Assembly: GCF_019458805.1 (NCBI RefSeq)
Contig: NZ_JAIBOA010000032.1
Location: 1-64,000, forward strand
Direction: 5' to 3'
Length of the DNA: 64,000 bases
Source of the DNA: Actinomadura parmotrematis
Lineage (GTDB): Bacteria; Actinomycetota; Actinomycetes; Streptosporangiales; Streptosporangiaceae
This document shows positions 15,847 to 24,403 of the stretch, one piece after another (position 1 is the first letter of the stretch; each line of letters opens with the position of its first letter). The notes beneath the pieces are model-generated. The model saw only the letters and a list, made by a program, of their open reading frames with translations. It did no database searches and was not told the DNA's origin. The position numbers were made by a program, and so were the translations under genes.

Positions 15847-15930
15847 CCGTACGGCGTACGGCTCGACCGATACGGTGTACAGAATGAGCGATACAGCGTA
15901 CGGTTGAACCGATACAGCGTACGGAAACGG
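15847..15930. promoter_or_regulatory. Four tandem 21-bp operator repeats
   Basis: Units start at 15847, 15868, 15889 and 15910. Each contains a TAC-N3-GTA core inside a context like CGATACAGCGTACGG; the third and fourth units agree over their first 15 bases. A 21-bp period is two helical turns, which would align repressor dimers on one DNA face. The array fills the space between tetR and the MFS gene. Confidence 0.85.
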
Positions 15931-15943
15931 CAGGAGACCCCTC

Positions 15944-17398
15944 GTGACGCATACCGTGACGGCCCCCGCGCAGGACGCGCGGCTCGGCCCCGAGATCCGG
16001 CGGCTCGCCGTCGTGGTGGTCCTCGGCGCGTTCATGACGGTGCTGGACAGCACCATCGTGAACGTCGCCGTCACCACGCTCGGCCAGGACTTCGACACCT
16101 CCCTGTCGACCATCCAGTGGGTGCTGACGGGCTACACGCTCGCGCTGTCGATGACGATCCCGCTGACCGGCTGGGCGGTGCGCCGCTTCGGGCCGCGCCG
16201 CATGTGGCTGGCGTCGCTGGTGCTGTTCGCGGCGGGCTCGGTGCTCTGCGGGCTGGCCTGGTCGGTGCCCGCGCTGATCGCGTTCCGGGTGCTGCAGGGG
16301 ATCGGCGGCGGCATGATCATGCCGGTCGGGCAGACGATGCTGGCGCGCGCCGCGGGCCCGGACCGGATGGGCCGGGTGATGAGCGTCGTCGCGGTGCCCG
16401 CGATGATCGCGCCGGTGCTCGGGCCGCTCGTCGGCGGCGGCATCGTCGACCACCTGAGCTGGCGCTGGCTGTTCTACGTGAACGTGCCGTTCTGCGCCGC
16501 CGCGCTCGCCGCGGCCGTGCTGATGCTGCCGCGCGACACCGAGCGGGACGCGTCGGCGCGGCTGGACGTCGCCGGGCTCGCGCTGCTGTCCCCCGGCCTC
16601 GCCGCGCTCGTCTACGGGCTGGCGCAGGCCGGCGACGGCGTGCCGCTGTCGGGCGCGCGGTTCCTGGTGCCGGTGCTCGCGGGGGCGGCGCTCGTCGCCG
16701 GGTTCGTCGCGCACGCGCTGCGCAAGCGCGAGCGGGCGCTCGTCGATCTGCGGGCGCTCCGCAGCCGCTCGTTCATCGCGATGTCCGGCGGCGCGTTCGT
16801 GTACTGCCTGTCGCTGTTCGGGCTGATGGTGCTGGTCCCGCTGTACGCGCAGATCGTGCGCGGCGACACGCCGCTGGAGTCGGGCTGGCTGCTCGCGCCG
16901 CTCGGCCTCGGCGCGATGGTGACGATGCCGGTCAGCGGGAGGCTGACCGACCGGCTCGGGCAGCGCCCCCTCGCCGTCGCCGGGACGCTGCTGGTCCTCG
17001 CGGGCGCGGCGCTGCTGGCGACCGTGGACCCCGGCACCGGACGGCTCGCGATCATGGGGATGGGCCTGGTCGTCGGCCTCGGCCACGGCACCGCGATGCC
17101 GGCCGTGCAGGCCGCGTTCTACCGGGGGCTGCCGCGGGACGCGGTGCCCGCCGCGACGACCGCGTCGAACATCCTCATCCGGGTGGGCAGCTCGTTCGGC
17201 ACCGCGGTGACGGCGGTGGTCCTGCAGATCATGATCAGGGACGGGCTGCCGGGGGCGAGCGGCAACCTGCGCGAGGCGGCCGCGGCGCACCGCCCGGACC
17301 TGCTGTCGGACGCCTTCACCGGCACGTTCTGGTGCTCGGCGGCGCTGCTCGCGGTCGCCGTCCTGCCGATGCTGGCGATCCCCCGCAAGGGGAGGTGA
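15944..17398 (+). CDS. DHA2-type MFS multidrug exporter
   Basis: 484 aa from GTG 15944, with GGAG upstream. It has fourteen predicted helices. Motif D-like VLDSTIVNVA, motif A GWAVRRFGPRR and antiporter motif C APVLGPLVGGGIVD identify an EmrB/QacA-type proton-driven exporter. Probably controlled by the divergent TetR protein. Substrate not predictable from sequence. Confidence 0.9.
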   Translation: MTHTVTAPAQDARLGPEIRRLAVVVVLGAFMTVLDSTIVNVAVTTLGQDFDTSLSTIQWVLTGYTLALSMTIPLTGWAVRRFGPRRMWLASLVLFAAGSVLCGLAWSVPALIAFRVLQGIGGGMIMPVGQTMLARAAGPDRMGRVMSVVAVPAMIAPVLGPLVGGGIVDHLSWRWLFYVNVPFCAAALAAAVLMLPRDTERDASARLDVAGLALLSPGLAALVYGLAQAGDGVPLSGARFLVPVLAGAALVAGFVAHALRKRERALVDLRALRSRSFIAMSGGAFVYCLSLFGLMVLVPLYAQIVRGDTPLESGWLLAPLGLGAMVTMPVSGRLTDRLGQRPLAVAGTLLVLAGAALLATVDPGTGRLAIMGMGLVVGLGHGTAMPAVQAAFYRGLPRDAVPAATTASNILIRVGSSFGTAVTAVVLQIMIRDGLPGASGNLREAAAAHRPDLLSDAFTGTFWCSAALLAVAVLPMLAIPRKGR

Positions 17399-17399
17399 T

Positions 17400-17439
17400 C
17401 CGGTGAGGACCCGGGTTGGGGGTTCCGGGTCCTCACCGG
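17400..17439. terminator. Bidirectional terminator between convergent genes
   Basis: CCGGTGAGGACCCGG (17400-17414) pairs perfectly with CCGGGTCCTCACCGG (17425-17439), a 15-bp stem and 10-base loop between the MFS gene and the leftward lipoprotein gene. Confidence 0.85.
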
Positions 17440-17479
17440 TCCCGGGCGGGCGCGGGGGACGTCCGTCCGGGGGTCTGGA

Positions 17480-17884
17480 TCAGCCGGCGGGCGGCTGCTG
17501 CCCCTGGCCGGGCCCGCCGCCCCAGCCGCCGCCGTAGCCCCCGCCGCCGTTGCCGCGCTGCGGCCGGAGCGACGCGCACGCCTGCATGGCCTTCTGCTGC
17601 GCGGCCGACATGCTCGGCCGGCCCGACGGTATCCCGGACGGGCGGCCCGACGGCATCCCCGACGGCCGCGCCGTCGGCGCCCCGCTCGGGCGCTGCCCGT
17701 TGCGGCCGCCGCCGAACTGCGGCAGCTTGACGCCCTGCTTCTCCAGGCACTGCTGGTACGCCTGCATCGACTGCTGGGCGCCGCCCGTCGAGGACGCGTC
17801 CGCCTTCTTGCCGTCGCCGCCGCCCCCGCACGCCGAAGCGAGCATCAGCGCGGCCGCGACGCCGGCCACTGCGATCTTCCTCAT
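17480..17884 (-). CDS. Small lipoprotein of the export operon
   Basis: 134 aa. The signal ends in the lipobox-like MLASACGGGG. The mature part has QAYQQCLEKQGVKLP and, after a Ser/Pro/Gly-rich PSGMPSGRPSGIPSGRPS linker, QQKAMQACASLRP; the two cysteines probably pair. This Cys-xxx-GV-LP pattern recurs in actinobacterial lipoproteins near MacAB-like exporters. It ends in a Gly-rich tail. Function unknown. Last gene of the operon, with a 4-nt overlap to the previous one. Confidence 0.7.
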   Translation of the reverse strand: MRKIAVAGVAAALMLASACGGGGDGKKADASSTGGAQQSMQAYQQCLEKQGVKLPQFGGGRNGQRPSGAPTARPSGMPSGRPSGIPSGRPSMSAAQQKAMQACASLRPQRGNGGGGYGGGWGGGPGQGQQPPAG

Positions 17885-18534
17885 GGTCGCTGTCCTCCTC
17901 TAGCGGTCCCCTGGCTGACGCTGGTCGCGGCGATGCTGCCGTCGCTCCCGGCGGTGCCCTGGACGATGACCGTCGTGCCGGAGCCGAGGTCCTTGAGCGT
18001 CCCGTTCCTGGTGACGCGGATGGTGGTCTTGCCGCTGGTGCTGACCTTGACGGTCTTGCCGTCGGCGGTCTTGATGTAGAGCACGCCCTTGCCGACCTTG
18101 GTGACGGTGCCGACGGTGGCGCCGCCGCCCTGCCCGCCGCCCGCCGCCTGGCCGCCGCCCGGGAAGCCCTGCCCCCCGCCGGGGAAGCCCTGACCGCCGC
18201 CGGGGAAGCCTTCGCCCCCACCGGGGAAGCCGCCGCCCTCGCCGCGCTGGCCGAGCCCGCCGTAGCCGCTCGGCCCGCCGGGCGCGCCGCCGGCGCGCTG
18301 GCCGGAGCCGGAGCCGCCGTCCGACCACTGCTTGTCGGCCCAGATGCCGCCGATGAACCCGGCGACCACCAGCACGGCGGCGCCGAGGTAGACGGCGGCG
18401 CCCGGCTTGACCGAGCGGGCGGGCTGCGCCGCGAGCTCCTCGTCGAGGTCGCCCTCGAAGGGGGAGCTCGACAGCAGTTCGGCGTCGGACTCGGGGGCGC
18501 GGGGCGCCCGCTCGTCCTTCCTGTGGTCGCTCAT
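17881..18534 (-). CDS. Membrane-anchored FPGGG-repeat protein with a small beta domain
   Basis: 217 aa. It has an acidic N-terminus, one membrane helix (VYLGAAVLVVAGFIGGIW) and four to five FPGGG repeats. An extracytoplasmic domain follows (GTVTKVGKGVLYIKTADG, VSTSGKTTIRVTR) resembling the DUF5666/OB-like fold. The same FPGG repeats end the membrane fusion protein at 20429-21622, suggesting that the two interact or share an export-related surface. Coupled downstream by ATGA. Confidence 0.7.
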   Translation of the reverse strand: MSDHRKDERAPRAPESDAELLSSSPFEGDLDEELAAQPARSVKPGAAVYLGAAVLVVAGFIGGIWADKQWSDGGSGSGQRAGGAPGGPSGYGGLGQRGEGGGFPGGGEGFPGGGQGFPGGGQGFPGGGQAAGGGQGGGATVGTVTKVGKGVLYIKTADGKTVKVSTSGKTTIRVTRNGTLKDLGSGTTVIVQGTAGSDGSIAATSVSQGTARGGQRP

Positions 18535-18543
18535 GACCGGGCC

Positions 18544-19728
18544 TCATTCATGGCGCAGTGCCTCGATCGGGCGCAGCCGTGCCGCGCGGTTGGCGGGGTA
18601 TCCACCGAAGAACAGCCCGATGACGACCGAGACGCCGAGCGACAGCGCGATCGACGACGGGACGAGCACGGGCTTCACCCCGGCGATGGTGAACAGGCTG
18701 CCGGCCACCCCGACGGCCACCCCGAGCAGCCCGCCGATGAGGCTGAGGATGGTGGCCTCGGCGACGAACTGGCCGAGGATGGCGCCGCGCGGGGCGCCGA
18801 TGGCCTTGCGGATGCCGATCTCCCGGGTCCGCTCGGTGACGGTGACCAGCATGATGTTGGTGATGCCGATGCCGCCGACGACCAGGCTGATCGCCGCGAC
18901 GGCGCCGAGCAGCACGGTGAAGGTCTTGTTGGAGTCGGCGACGGCGCTCTGCGCGCTCGCCTGGCTGGCGACGGTGAAGTCGGTGGTGCCGTGCCGCTGC
19001 TGGAGGATCGACTCGGCCTCGGCCTGCGCCGCGTCGACCTGCTCGCTGCTCTTGGCCTGGATGACGATCTGGTCGAGCGCGCCGTAGCCGGTGACGCTCG
19101 CCTGGACGGCCGTCAGCGGCGCGACCGCGACGCTGTCGGGGTCGTTGAAGCCGCCCGAGGTGGACCCGGACGCCTTCAGCACGCCGACGACGGTGAAGTT
19201 GATCCCGCCGACGTTGATCTTCTTGCCGAGCGGGTCGGTGCCGGCGAACAGGTCGGAGGCGACGGTGCTGCCGATGACGACGACGTTGCCGTCGGTCTCG
19301 GCGAACGCCGACCCGGCCGCGATCGTCTTGCTCGCCGCCGCGAAGTAGTCGGGCGTGCTGCCGACGAACCGGTCGATGGTGCTGCTCGTCCCCGCGTAGG
19401 TCGCGGTGGACGACTGGCCGGACACCACCGGCGACGCGCTCTTGATCGACGGCGACTTCGCCAGCGCCTCGGCGTCCTTGACGGTGAGGTCGCGCGCCTG
19501 GGTGCGCGCCCCGCCGCTGCTGCTGGTGGTGCTGGTGGAGACGGTCAGCGAGTCCGCGCCGAGCCGCTGGATGCTCTTCTTGATGGCCTCGGACGAGCCG
19601 TTGCCGTAGGCGATCAGCAGGATGACCGCGGCGACGCCGATGAGGATGCCGAGCGTGGTGAGCCCGCTCCGCAGCTTGTTGGCGGTGAGCCCGCGCAGCG
19701 CGAACCGCAGGACCTCCAGGGGGCTCAT
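18544..19728 (-). CDS. MacB-type ABC transporter permease
   Basis: 394 aa. An N-terminal helix (LGILIGVAAVILLIAYGNG), a large extracytoplasmic MacB_PCD domain (about 45-260) and three C-terminal FtsX helices (AVAAISLVVGGIGITNIMLV and others) are seen. The TERTREIGIRKAIGAPRG coupling motif is intact. MacB permeases act mechanically on periplasmic or surface substrates instead of forming a channel. Its start overlaps the ATPase stop. Confidence 0.88.
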   Translation of the reverse strand: MSPLEVLRFALRGLTANKLRSGLTTLGILIGVAAVILLIAYGNGSSEAIKKSIQRLGADSLTVSTSTTSSSGGARTQARDLTVKDAEALAKSPSIKSASPVVSGQSSTATYAGTSSTIDRFVGSTPDYFAAASKTIAAGSAFAETDGNVVVIGSTVASDLFAGTDPLGKKINVGGINFTVVGVLKASGSTSGGFNDPDSVAVAPLTAVQASVTGYGALDQIVIQAKSSEQVDAAQAEAESILQQRHGTTDFTVASQASAQSAVADSNKTFTVLLGAVAAISLVVGGIGITNIMLVTVTERTREIGIRKAIGAPRGAILGQFVAEATILSLIGGLLGVAVGVAGSLFTIAGVKPVLVPSSIALSLGVSVVIGLFFGGYPANRAARLRPIEALRHE

Positions 19729-20432
19729 GCGACCCCCACCGGGGCCTGCCGGCGGTCCTCGACGATCCGGCCGTCGACGAGCCGCACGACGCGCTTGGCG
19801 TGCGCGGCGACCTCGTCCTCGTGGGTGATGACCACGATGGTGCGGCCCTGCCGGGCCAGCCGGTCGAAGATCCCGAGGACGTCGGCGGTGGACTTGGAGT
19901 CCAGGGCGCCGGTCGGTTCGTCGGCGAGGAGCAGCGTCGGGGACGTGACGAGCGCGCGCGCTATGGCAACGCGCTGCTGCTGGCCGCCCGACAGCTCGTT
20001 CGGCTCGTGCCCGCCGCGGTCGGCGAGGCCGACCTCGCGGAGCGCGGCGAGCGCGCGGCGCTTGCGCTCGCCGCCCTTCACCCCGCCGTAGGCGAGCGGG
20101 AGCTCGACGTTGGCGCGGGCGGACATGCGCGGGATGAGGTTGAAGGACTGGAAGACGAACCCGATCCGGCGGTTGCGCAGGATCGCGAGGCGCCGCTCGT
20201 CCAGGTCGCCGACGTGCACGCCGTCGAGCAGGTAGGTGCCGCCGGAGGGGACGTCCAGGCAGCCGATGATGTTCATCAGCGTGGACTTGCCGGAGCCGGA
20301 GGCGCCCATGATGGCCACGTAGTCGCCGCGCTCGACGGTGAGCGAGACGCCGCGCAGCGCGTGCACCTCGGTCTCCCCGCTGCCGTAGACCTTGGTGGCC
20401 CCACGGACGTCGAGGACGGGGACGTCGATCAC
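19725..20432 (-). CDS. MacB-type ABC ATPase
   Basis: 235 aa from GTG 20432, which overlaps the preceding stop as GTGA. Walker A GASGSGKST, Q-loop FVFQSFNL, signature LSGGQQQRVA, Walker B LLLADEPTGALD and switch His in VITHE are all present. It belongs to the LolD/MacB group and powers the permease encoded next. Confidence 0.93.
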   Translation of the reverse strand: MIDVPVLDVRGATKVYGSGETEVHALRGVSLTVERGDYVAIMGASGSGKSTLMNIIGCLDVPSGGTYLLDGVHVGDLDERRLAILRNRRIGFVFQSFNLIPRMSARANVELPLAYGGVKGGERKRRALAALREVGLADRGGHEPNELSGGQQQRVAIARALVTSPTLLLADEPTGALDSKSTADVLGIFDRLARQGRTIVVITHEDEVAAHAKRVVRLVDGRIVEDRRQAPVGVA

Positions 20433-21622
20433 CGCCGGCCCCCGCCGCCGCCGGGGAACCCGCCGCCCGCGCCGCCGGGGAAGCCGCCGCCCGCGCCGCC
20501 GGGGAACCCGGTACCGGTGCGGTTGCCGGTGCCGCCGGACGAGCCGCTCTGCGTCGCCACGGTCACCACGACCTTGTCGCCCTCGTTCAGGCCGGACTTG
20601 ATCTCGGTGCCCTGGTCGCCCTTGACACCTACCTCGACCCGCACGCTGCTCCGCTTGCCGTCCTTGTCGACGGTGACGGTGCTCTGCCCGCCGATCGTGC
20701 GGACGGCCGCGGTCGGGACGTAGAGCACGTCCTCGGCGCTGGAGGTGGCGATCTCGACGGTGGCGGTCTGCCCGAGCCGGACGCCCGAGGGGACCTTGGT
20801 GAGGGTGATGGTGGCCGGGTACTTCACCACGTTGTCGGTCGTCGTCGGGGACGTCCCGATCGCGCTGATCTTGCCGGTGGCGGTCTTGCCGGTGAGCGCG
20901 TCGAAGGACACGGTCGCCGACTGCCCGGTCTTCAGCTTGGTGGTGTCGGCCTCGGTGAAGTCGCCCTCGATCTGCAGGTGCGCGGTGTCGTCGAGCTGCA
21001 TGAAGCCCGAGGAGGACGAGGAGGTGGACGACGAGGACGAGGACGACGAGCCGCCCGAGGCGCCGCCCGCGGACGAGCCGCCGGAGGAGGACCCCGAGGA
21101 CGACCCCGACCCGCTGGACGAGCCGCCGACCGTGCCGTTGACCGCGGTGACCGTGCCGGCCCAGGGGGCCCGCAGGATCGTCCCCGCGTAGGTGCGCTGG
21201 GCGGCGCTGTAGGCGTTCTTCACCTGGAGGTAGCTGGCGTACCCCTTGGCGGTGGTGGTGTCGGTGTCGGCCGCGGCGTCCAGGTTGGCCTTGGCGGCGT
21301 TCAGGCCCTCCAGCGCCTCGGTCTGGTCGAGGCGGGCGAGCAGGTCGCCCTTGTCGACCTTCTTCCCCGCCTTCACGTAGATCTTGGCGACGGTCCCGGA
21401 GGTGCCGAAGGACAGCGCGCTGGAGCGCGCGCTCTCCACCGACCCCGAGGCCGAGACCGACGAGGACACCGTGCCGCGGGTGACCGCCACCAGGCGGGTC
21501 GAGGCGGTGGCGCCGGCGTCGTCGTCCGACAGCGAGAGGTAGGCGATGCCGACCCCGCCCGCCAGCAGCACGCCGAGCGCGCCGTTGATCAGCAGGGTCC
21601 GGCGGCGAAGCGGCCGTTTCAT
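20429..21622 (-). CDS. HlyD/MacA-like membrane fusion protein with FPGG tail
   Basis: 397 aa. An N-terminal membrane helix (LLINGALGVLLAGGVGIAYL) is followed by a split lipoyl domain (GTVAKIYVKAGKKVDKGD and ILRAPWAGTVTAVNGTV). Normally a coiled-coil hairpin lies between; here there is a short helix plus a long Ser/Gly stretch at about 150-205. Beta-barrel and membrane-proximal domains follow, ending in FPGGAGGG repeats. With the ATPase and permease it forms a MacAB-like exporter in a monoderm, so it cannot dock to an outer-membrane channel. First gene of a five-gene operon. Confidence 0.85.
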   Translation of the reverse strand: MKRPLRRRTLLINGALGVLLAGGVGIAYLSLSDDDAGATASTRLVAVTRGTVSSSVSASGSVESARSSALSFGTSGTVAKIYVKAGKKVDKGDLLARLDQTEALEGLNAAKANLDAAADTDTTTAKGYASYLQVKNAYSAAQRTYAGTILRAPWAGTVTAVNGTVGGSSSGSGSSSGSSSGGSSAGGASGGSSSSSSSSTSSSSSGFMQLDDTAHLQIEGDFTEADTTKLKTGQSATVSFDALTGKTATGKISAIGTSPTTTDNVVKYPATITLTKVPSGVRLGQTATVEIATSSAEDVLYVPTAAVRTIGGQSTVTVDKDGKRSSVRVEVGVKGDQGTEIKSGLNEGDKVVVTVATQSGSSGGTGNRTGTGFPGGAGGGFPGGAGGGFPGGGGGRR

Positions 21623-22046
21623 GGTCCGAAGGCTGCCGGGCCGATCTGGGGGGTTCCTGAGCCGAATGTGAGAGTTCGATGAGAGAGCGGAGGAAGGGGC
21701 GTTTCAACGCTCCCGAACGGGGCACCCCACCACTCCGGCCCCGATCCCCCGACCTCTGACCTGCACGGACGTCCGCGCGCGGCCGCGCCCCCGCGTCCCG
21801 GAGAGGCGCCCGCCCCGCCGCGTCCGGAACGGCGGTTCCGGGCCGGCTCCGTCGCCCGTTGAGCATTTCCCTCCCCCGGCGACAAAAAGGGAGGCCGACT
21901 TTGGCAGTCCGGTTGACACCGCTGTATGTGACATCGTGCGATGGTGTGATACCCGTCGCTTTGCGGCTTTCCTCCTTGCGTACGTCCCGTACTTACGCCA
22001 CCGTAGGTTACGCAAGCGTAAGTTGGGAGCGCTCGGGGAGGACACC
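21623..22046 (+). promoter_or_regulatory. Divergent intergenic region with several dyads before the desaturase operon
   Basis: No gene seen in this 424-base stretch. Near the reductase start are ACTTACGC (21991-21998) mirrored by GCGTAAGT (22016-22023), TTACGC-AA-GCGTAA (22008-22021), and CTTGCGTA (21975-21982) mirrored by TACGCAAG (22009-22016). These overlapping half-sites suggest a TetR-type fatty-acid-responsive operator. A TTGACA at 21913 could be a -35, but no convincing -10 is spaced from it. Confidence 0.6.
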
Positions 22047-23135
22047 TTGACCACGACACACGCGGTGGCGCGGCGATCCCCCGTGCGGCGGCTCGCGTCC
22101 GCCGCGCGGTGGCTGACCACCCCCCTGCTGCCCGAGGACTACCTCGGGCTCGTCAACCCGCTCTGGTCGACGGCGGAGCTGCGCGGCCGGATCGAGGGGA
22201 TCCGGCACGAGGCGCCCGGCGCCGCGACCGTCGAGATCAGGACCGGCCCGGACTGGGCCGGCCACGTGCCCGGCCAGTGGGTCCGGATCGGCGTGGACAT
22301 CGACGGCGTCCGCCACTGGCGCTCGTTCTCGCTGTCCTCGCCGCCGCGCCGCGACGGCCGGATCACCGTGACCGTGAAGGCCAACCCCGACGGCCTCGTC
22401 TCCCGGTACCTGGTCGAGCGGGCCGAACCCGGGACGATCGTCCGGCTGGAGCCCGCGGGCGGCGACTTCACGCTGCCGGACGCCCCCGGCGGGCGCGGCC
22501 TGCTGTTCCTGACGGCGGGCAGCGGCATCACGCCGGTCATGGCGATGCTGCGGCACCTGGACGCCGCCGGGCCGATGCCCGACACCGTCCTCGTCCACTC
22601 GGCGCGGACGCCCGGCGACGTCATCTTCGGCGCCGAGCTGCGCCGCCTCGCCGAGCGGACGACGAACTTCACCCTGATCGAGCGGCACACCGCCGCCGAC
22701 GGCCGGTTCAAGCTCGCCGACCTCACCGCCGCCTGCGCCGACTGGGCCGAGCGCGACGCCTGGGTCTGCGGCCCCGCCGACCTGCTCGACGAGGCCGAGG
22801 CGCACTGGGCCGCCGAGGGCGACCCCGCGCTGCTCCGCGTCGAGCGGTTCCAGGCGGTCCTCGCGGGCGGCGGCGGCGAGGGCGGGCATGTCCGGTTCGC
22901 CGCGAGCGGCGTGGAGACCGACGCCGACGGCGCGACGCCGCTGCTCGTCGCGGGCGAGGACGCGGGCGCGCTGCTGCCGAGCGGCTGCCGGATGGGCATC
23001 TGCTACAGCTGCGTCGGGCGCCTCCGGTCCGGGCAGGTCCGCGACCTGCGCACCGGCGAGGTGCACGGCGAGGAGGGGCACATGATCCAGACGTGCGTCT
23101 CCGCCGCCGCCGGCCCCGTCGAGATCGACCTCTAA
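22047..23135 (+). CDS. Ferredoxin reductase, electron donor of the desaturase (Rv3230c-like)
   Basis: 362 aa from TTG 22047, chosen because GGGGAGG lies just upstream. The FAD domain shows HWRSFSLSSPP, the NAD(P)-binding part GLLFLTAGSGITPVMAML and WVCGPADLLD. The C-terminal plant-type 2Fe-2S domain has Cys about 314, 319 and 322 (SGCRMGICYSC) and 349 (IQTC). In Mycobacterium tuberculosis the equivalent Rv3230c passes electrons to DesA3. The desaturase gene follows 47 bases later. Confidence 0.92.
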   Translation: MTTTHAVARRSPVRRLASAARWLTTPLLPEDYLGLVNPLWSTAELRGRIEGIRHEAPGAATVEIRTGPDWAGHVPGQWVRIGVDIDGVRHWRSFSLSSPPRRDGRITVTVKANPDGLVSRYLVERAEPGTIVRLEPAGGDFTLPDAPGGRGLLFLTAGSGITPVMAMLRHLDAAGPMPDTVLVHSARTPGDVIFGAELRRLAERTTNFTLIERHTAADGRFKLADLTAACADWAERDAWVCGPADLLDEAEAHWAAEGDPALLRVERFQAVLAGGGGEGGHVRFAASGVETDADGATPLLVAGEDAGALLPSGCRMGICYSCVGRLRSGQVRDLRTGEVHGEEGHMIQTCVSAAAGPVEIDL

Positions 23136-23182
23136 CGACCTTCCACCCGAATCCACCCCGAACGGAACGAGGGGAGCCAGAC

Positions 23183-24355
23183 ATGACGAGCACGACCCCC
23201 GCCCCGGTGCGGCCGAAGGTCGCCCGCGACCCGCAGAACCCGGCCGCGCACCTCACGCCCGCCGACTTCGAGGCCATCGCCGCCGAGCTCGACGCCCTGC
23301 GCGAGGAGGTCTTCGCCGACCTGGGCGAGCGCGACGCCGCCTACATCCGCAACGTGATCAAGCTGCAGCGCGGGCTGGAGATCACCGGCCGCGCGCTGCT
23401 GATGCTGTCCGCACTGCCGCCGGCCTGGTGGGCCGGGACCGCGACGCTGTCGGTGGCCAAGATCCTGGAGAACATGGAGATCGGCCACAACGTCATGCAC
23501 GGCCAGTGGGACTGGATGCGCGACCCCAAGATCCACTCCACCACCTGGGAGTGGGACAACGTGTCCCCGGCCGAGCAGTGGAAGCACTCGCACAACTTCG
23601 TGCACCACACCTACACCAACATCGTCGGCAAGGACAACGACGTCGGCTACGGCATCCTGCGCGTCACGCCCGAGCAGCCGTGGCACCCGGCCAACCTCGG
23701 GCAGCCGCTCTACAACACGCTGCTCGCCATGTTCTTCGAGTACGGCGTCGCGCTGCACGACCTGGAGATCGACAAGATCCGGGCCGGGAGGAACGACCCC
23801 GAGGAGACCGACCGCAAGCTGCGCGCGATCGGCCGCAAGATCCGCCGCCAGTGGGGCAAGGACTACCTGGCGTTCCCGCTGCTCAGCGGGCCGCAGTTCC
23901 TGTCCACGCTCGGCGCGAACGTCACCGCCAACATCGTCCGCAACGTGTGGGCGCACGCGGTGATCTTCTGCGGGCACTTCCCCGGCAACATCTCGGTGTT
24001 CGAGCTGGAAGAGCGTCAAATGCCCGACGAGACGCGCGGCGAGTGGTACGTCCGCCAGCTCCTCGGGTCGGCCAACATCGACGGCGGCAGGTTCTTCCAC
24101 CTGATGACGGGGAACCTGTCGCACCAGATCGAGCACCACCTGTTCCCCGACATGCCGAGCAACCGGCACGCCGAGATCGCGCCGCGCATCCGGGCGCTCT
24201 GCGAGAAGTACGACCTGCCGTACCACACCGGCGGCTTCACCCAGCAGGTCACCAGCACCTGGAAGAAGATCTGGCGGTACGCGCTGCCCGGCCCGAAGGT
24301 GGTCCCGCCGTCGCCGATGCCGGCCGTGCAGGCGCGCGCGTCCAAGGCCGCCTGA
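23183..24355 (+). CDS. Membrane acyl-CoA delta-9 desaturase (DesA3-like)
   Basis: 390 aa. Three histidine boxes are intact: GHNVMH (about 102), HSHNFVHH (about 135-142) and HQIEHHLFP (about 313-318), which hold the di-iron centre. Hydrophobic segments lie around 70-95 and 255-275. The order reductase then desaturase, and the sequence, match the mycobacterial system producing oleic acid from stearoyl-CoA. Ends just before a strong terminator. Confidence 0.92.
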   Translation: MTSTTPAPVRPKVARDPQNPAAHLTPADFEAIAAELDALREEVFADLGERDAAYIRNVIKLQRGLEITGRALLMLSALPPAWWAGTATLSVAKILENMEIGHNVMHGQWDWMRDPKIHSTTWEWDNVSPAEQWKHSHNFVHHTYTNIVGKDNDVGYGILRVTPEQPWHPANLGQPLYNTLLAMFFEYGVALHDLEIDKIRAGRNDPEETDRKLRAIGRKIRRQWGKDYLAFPLLSGPQFLSTLGANVTANIVRNVWAHAVIFCGHFPGNISVFELEERQMPDETRGEWYVRQLLGSANIDGGRFFHLMTGNLSHQIEHHLFPDMPSNRHAEIAPRIRALCEKYDLPYHTGGFTQQVTSTWKKIWRYALPGPKVVPPSPMPAVQARASKAA

Positions 24356-24365
24356 CCAGTCCCCG

Positions 24366-24399
24366 CCCGCCCGTCCCGCCGGGGGCCGGGACGGGCGGG
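24366..24399. terminator. Bidirectional GC hairpin
   Basis: CCCGCCCGTCCCG (24366-24378) pairs exactly with CGGGACGGGCGGG (24387-24399), between the convergent desaturase and PSP1-domain genes. Confidence 0.85.
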
Positions 24400-24403
24400 G
24401 GCG

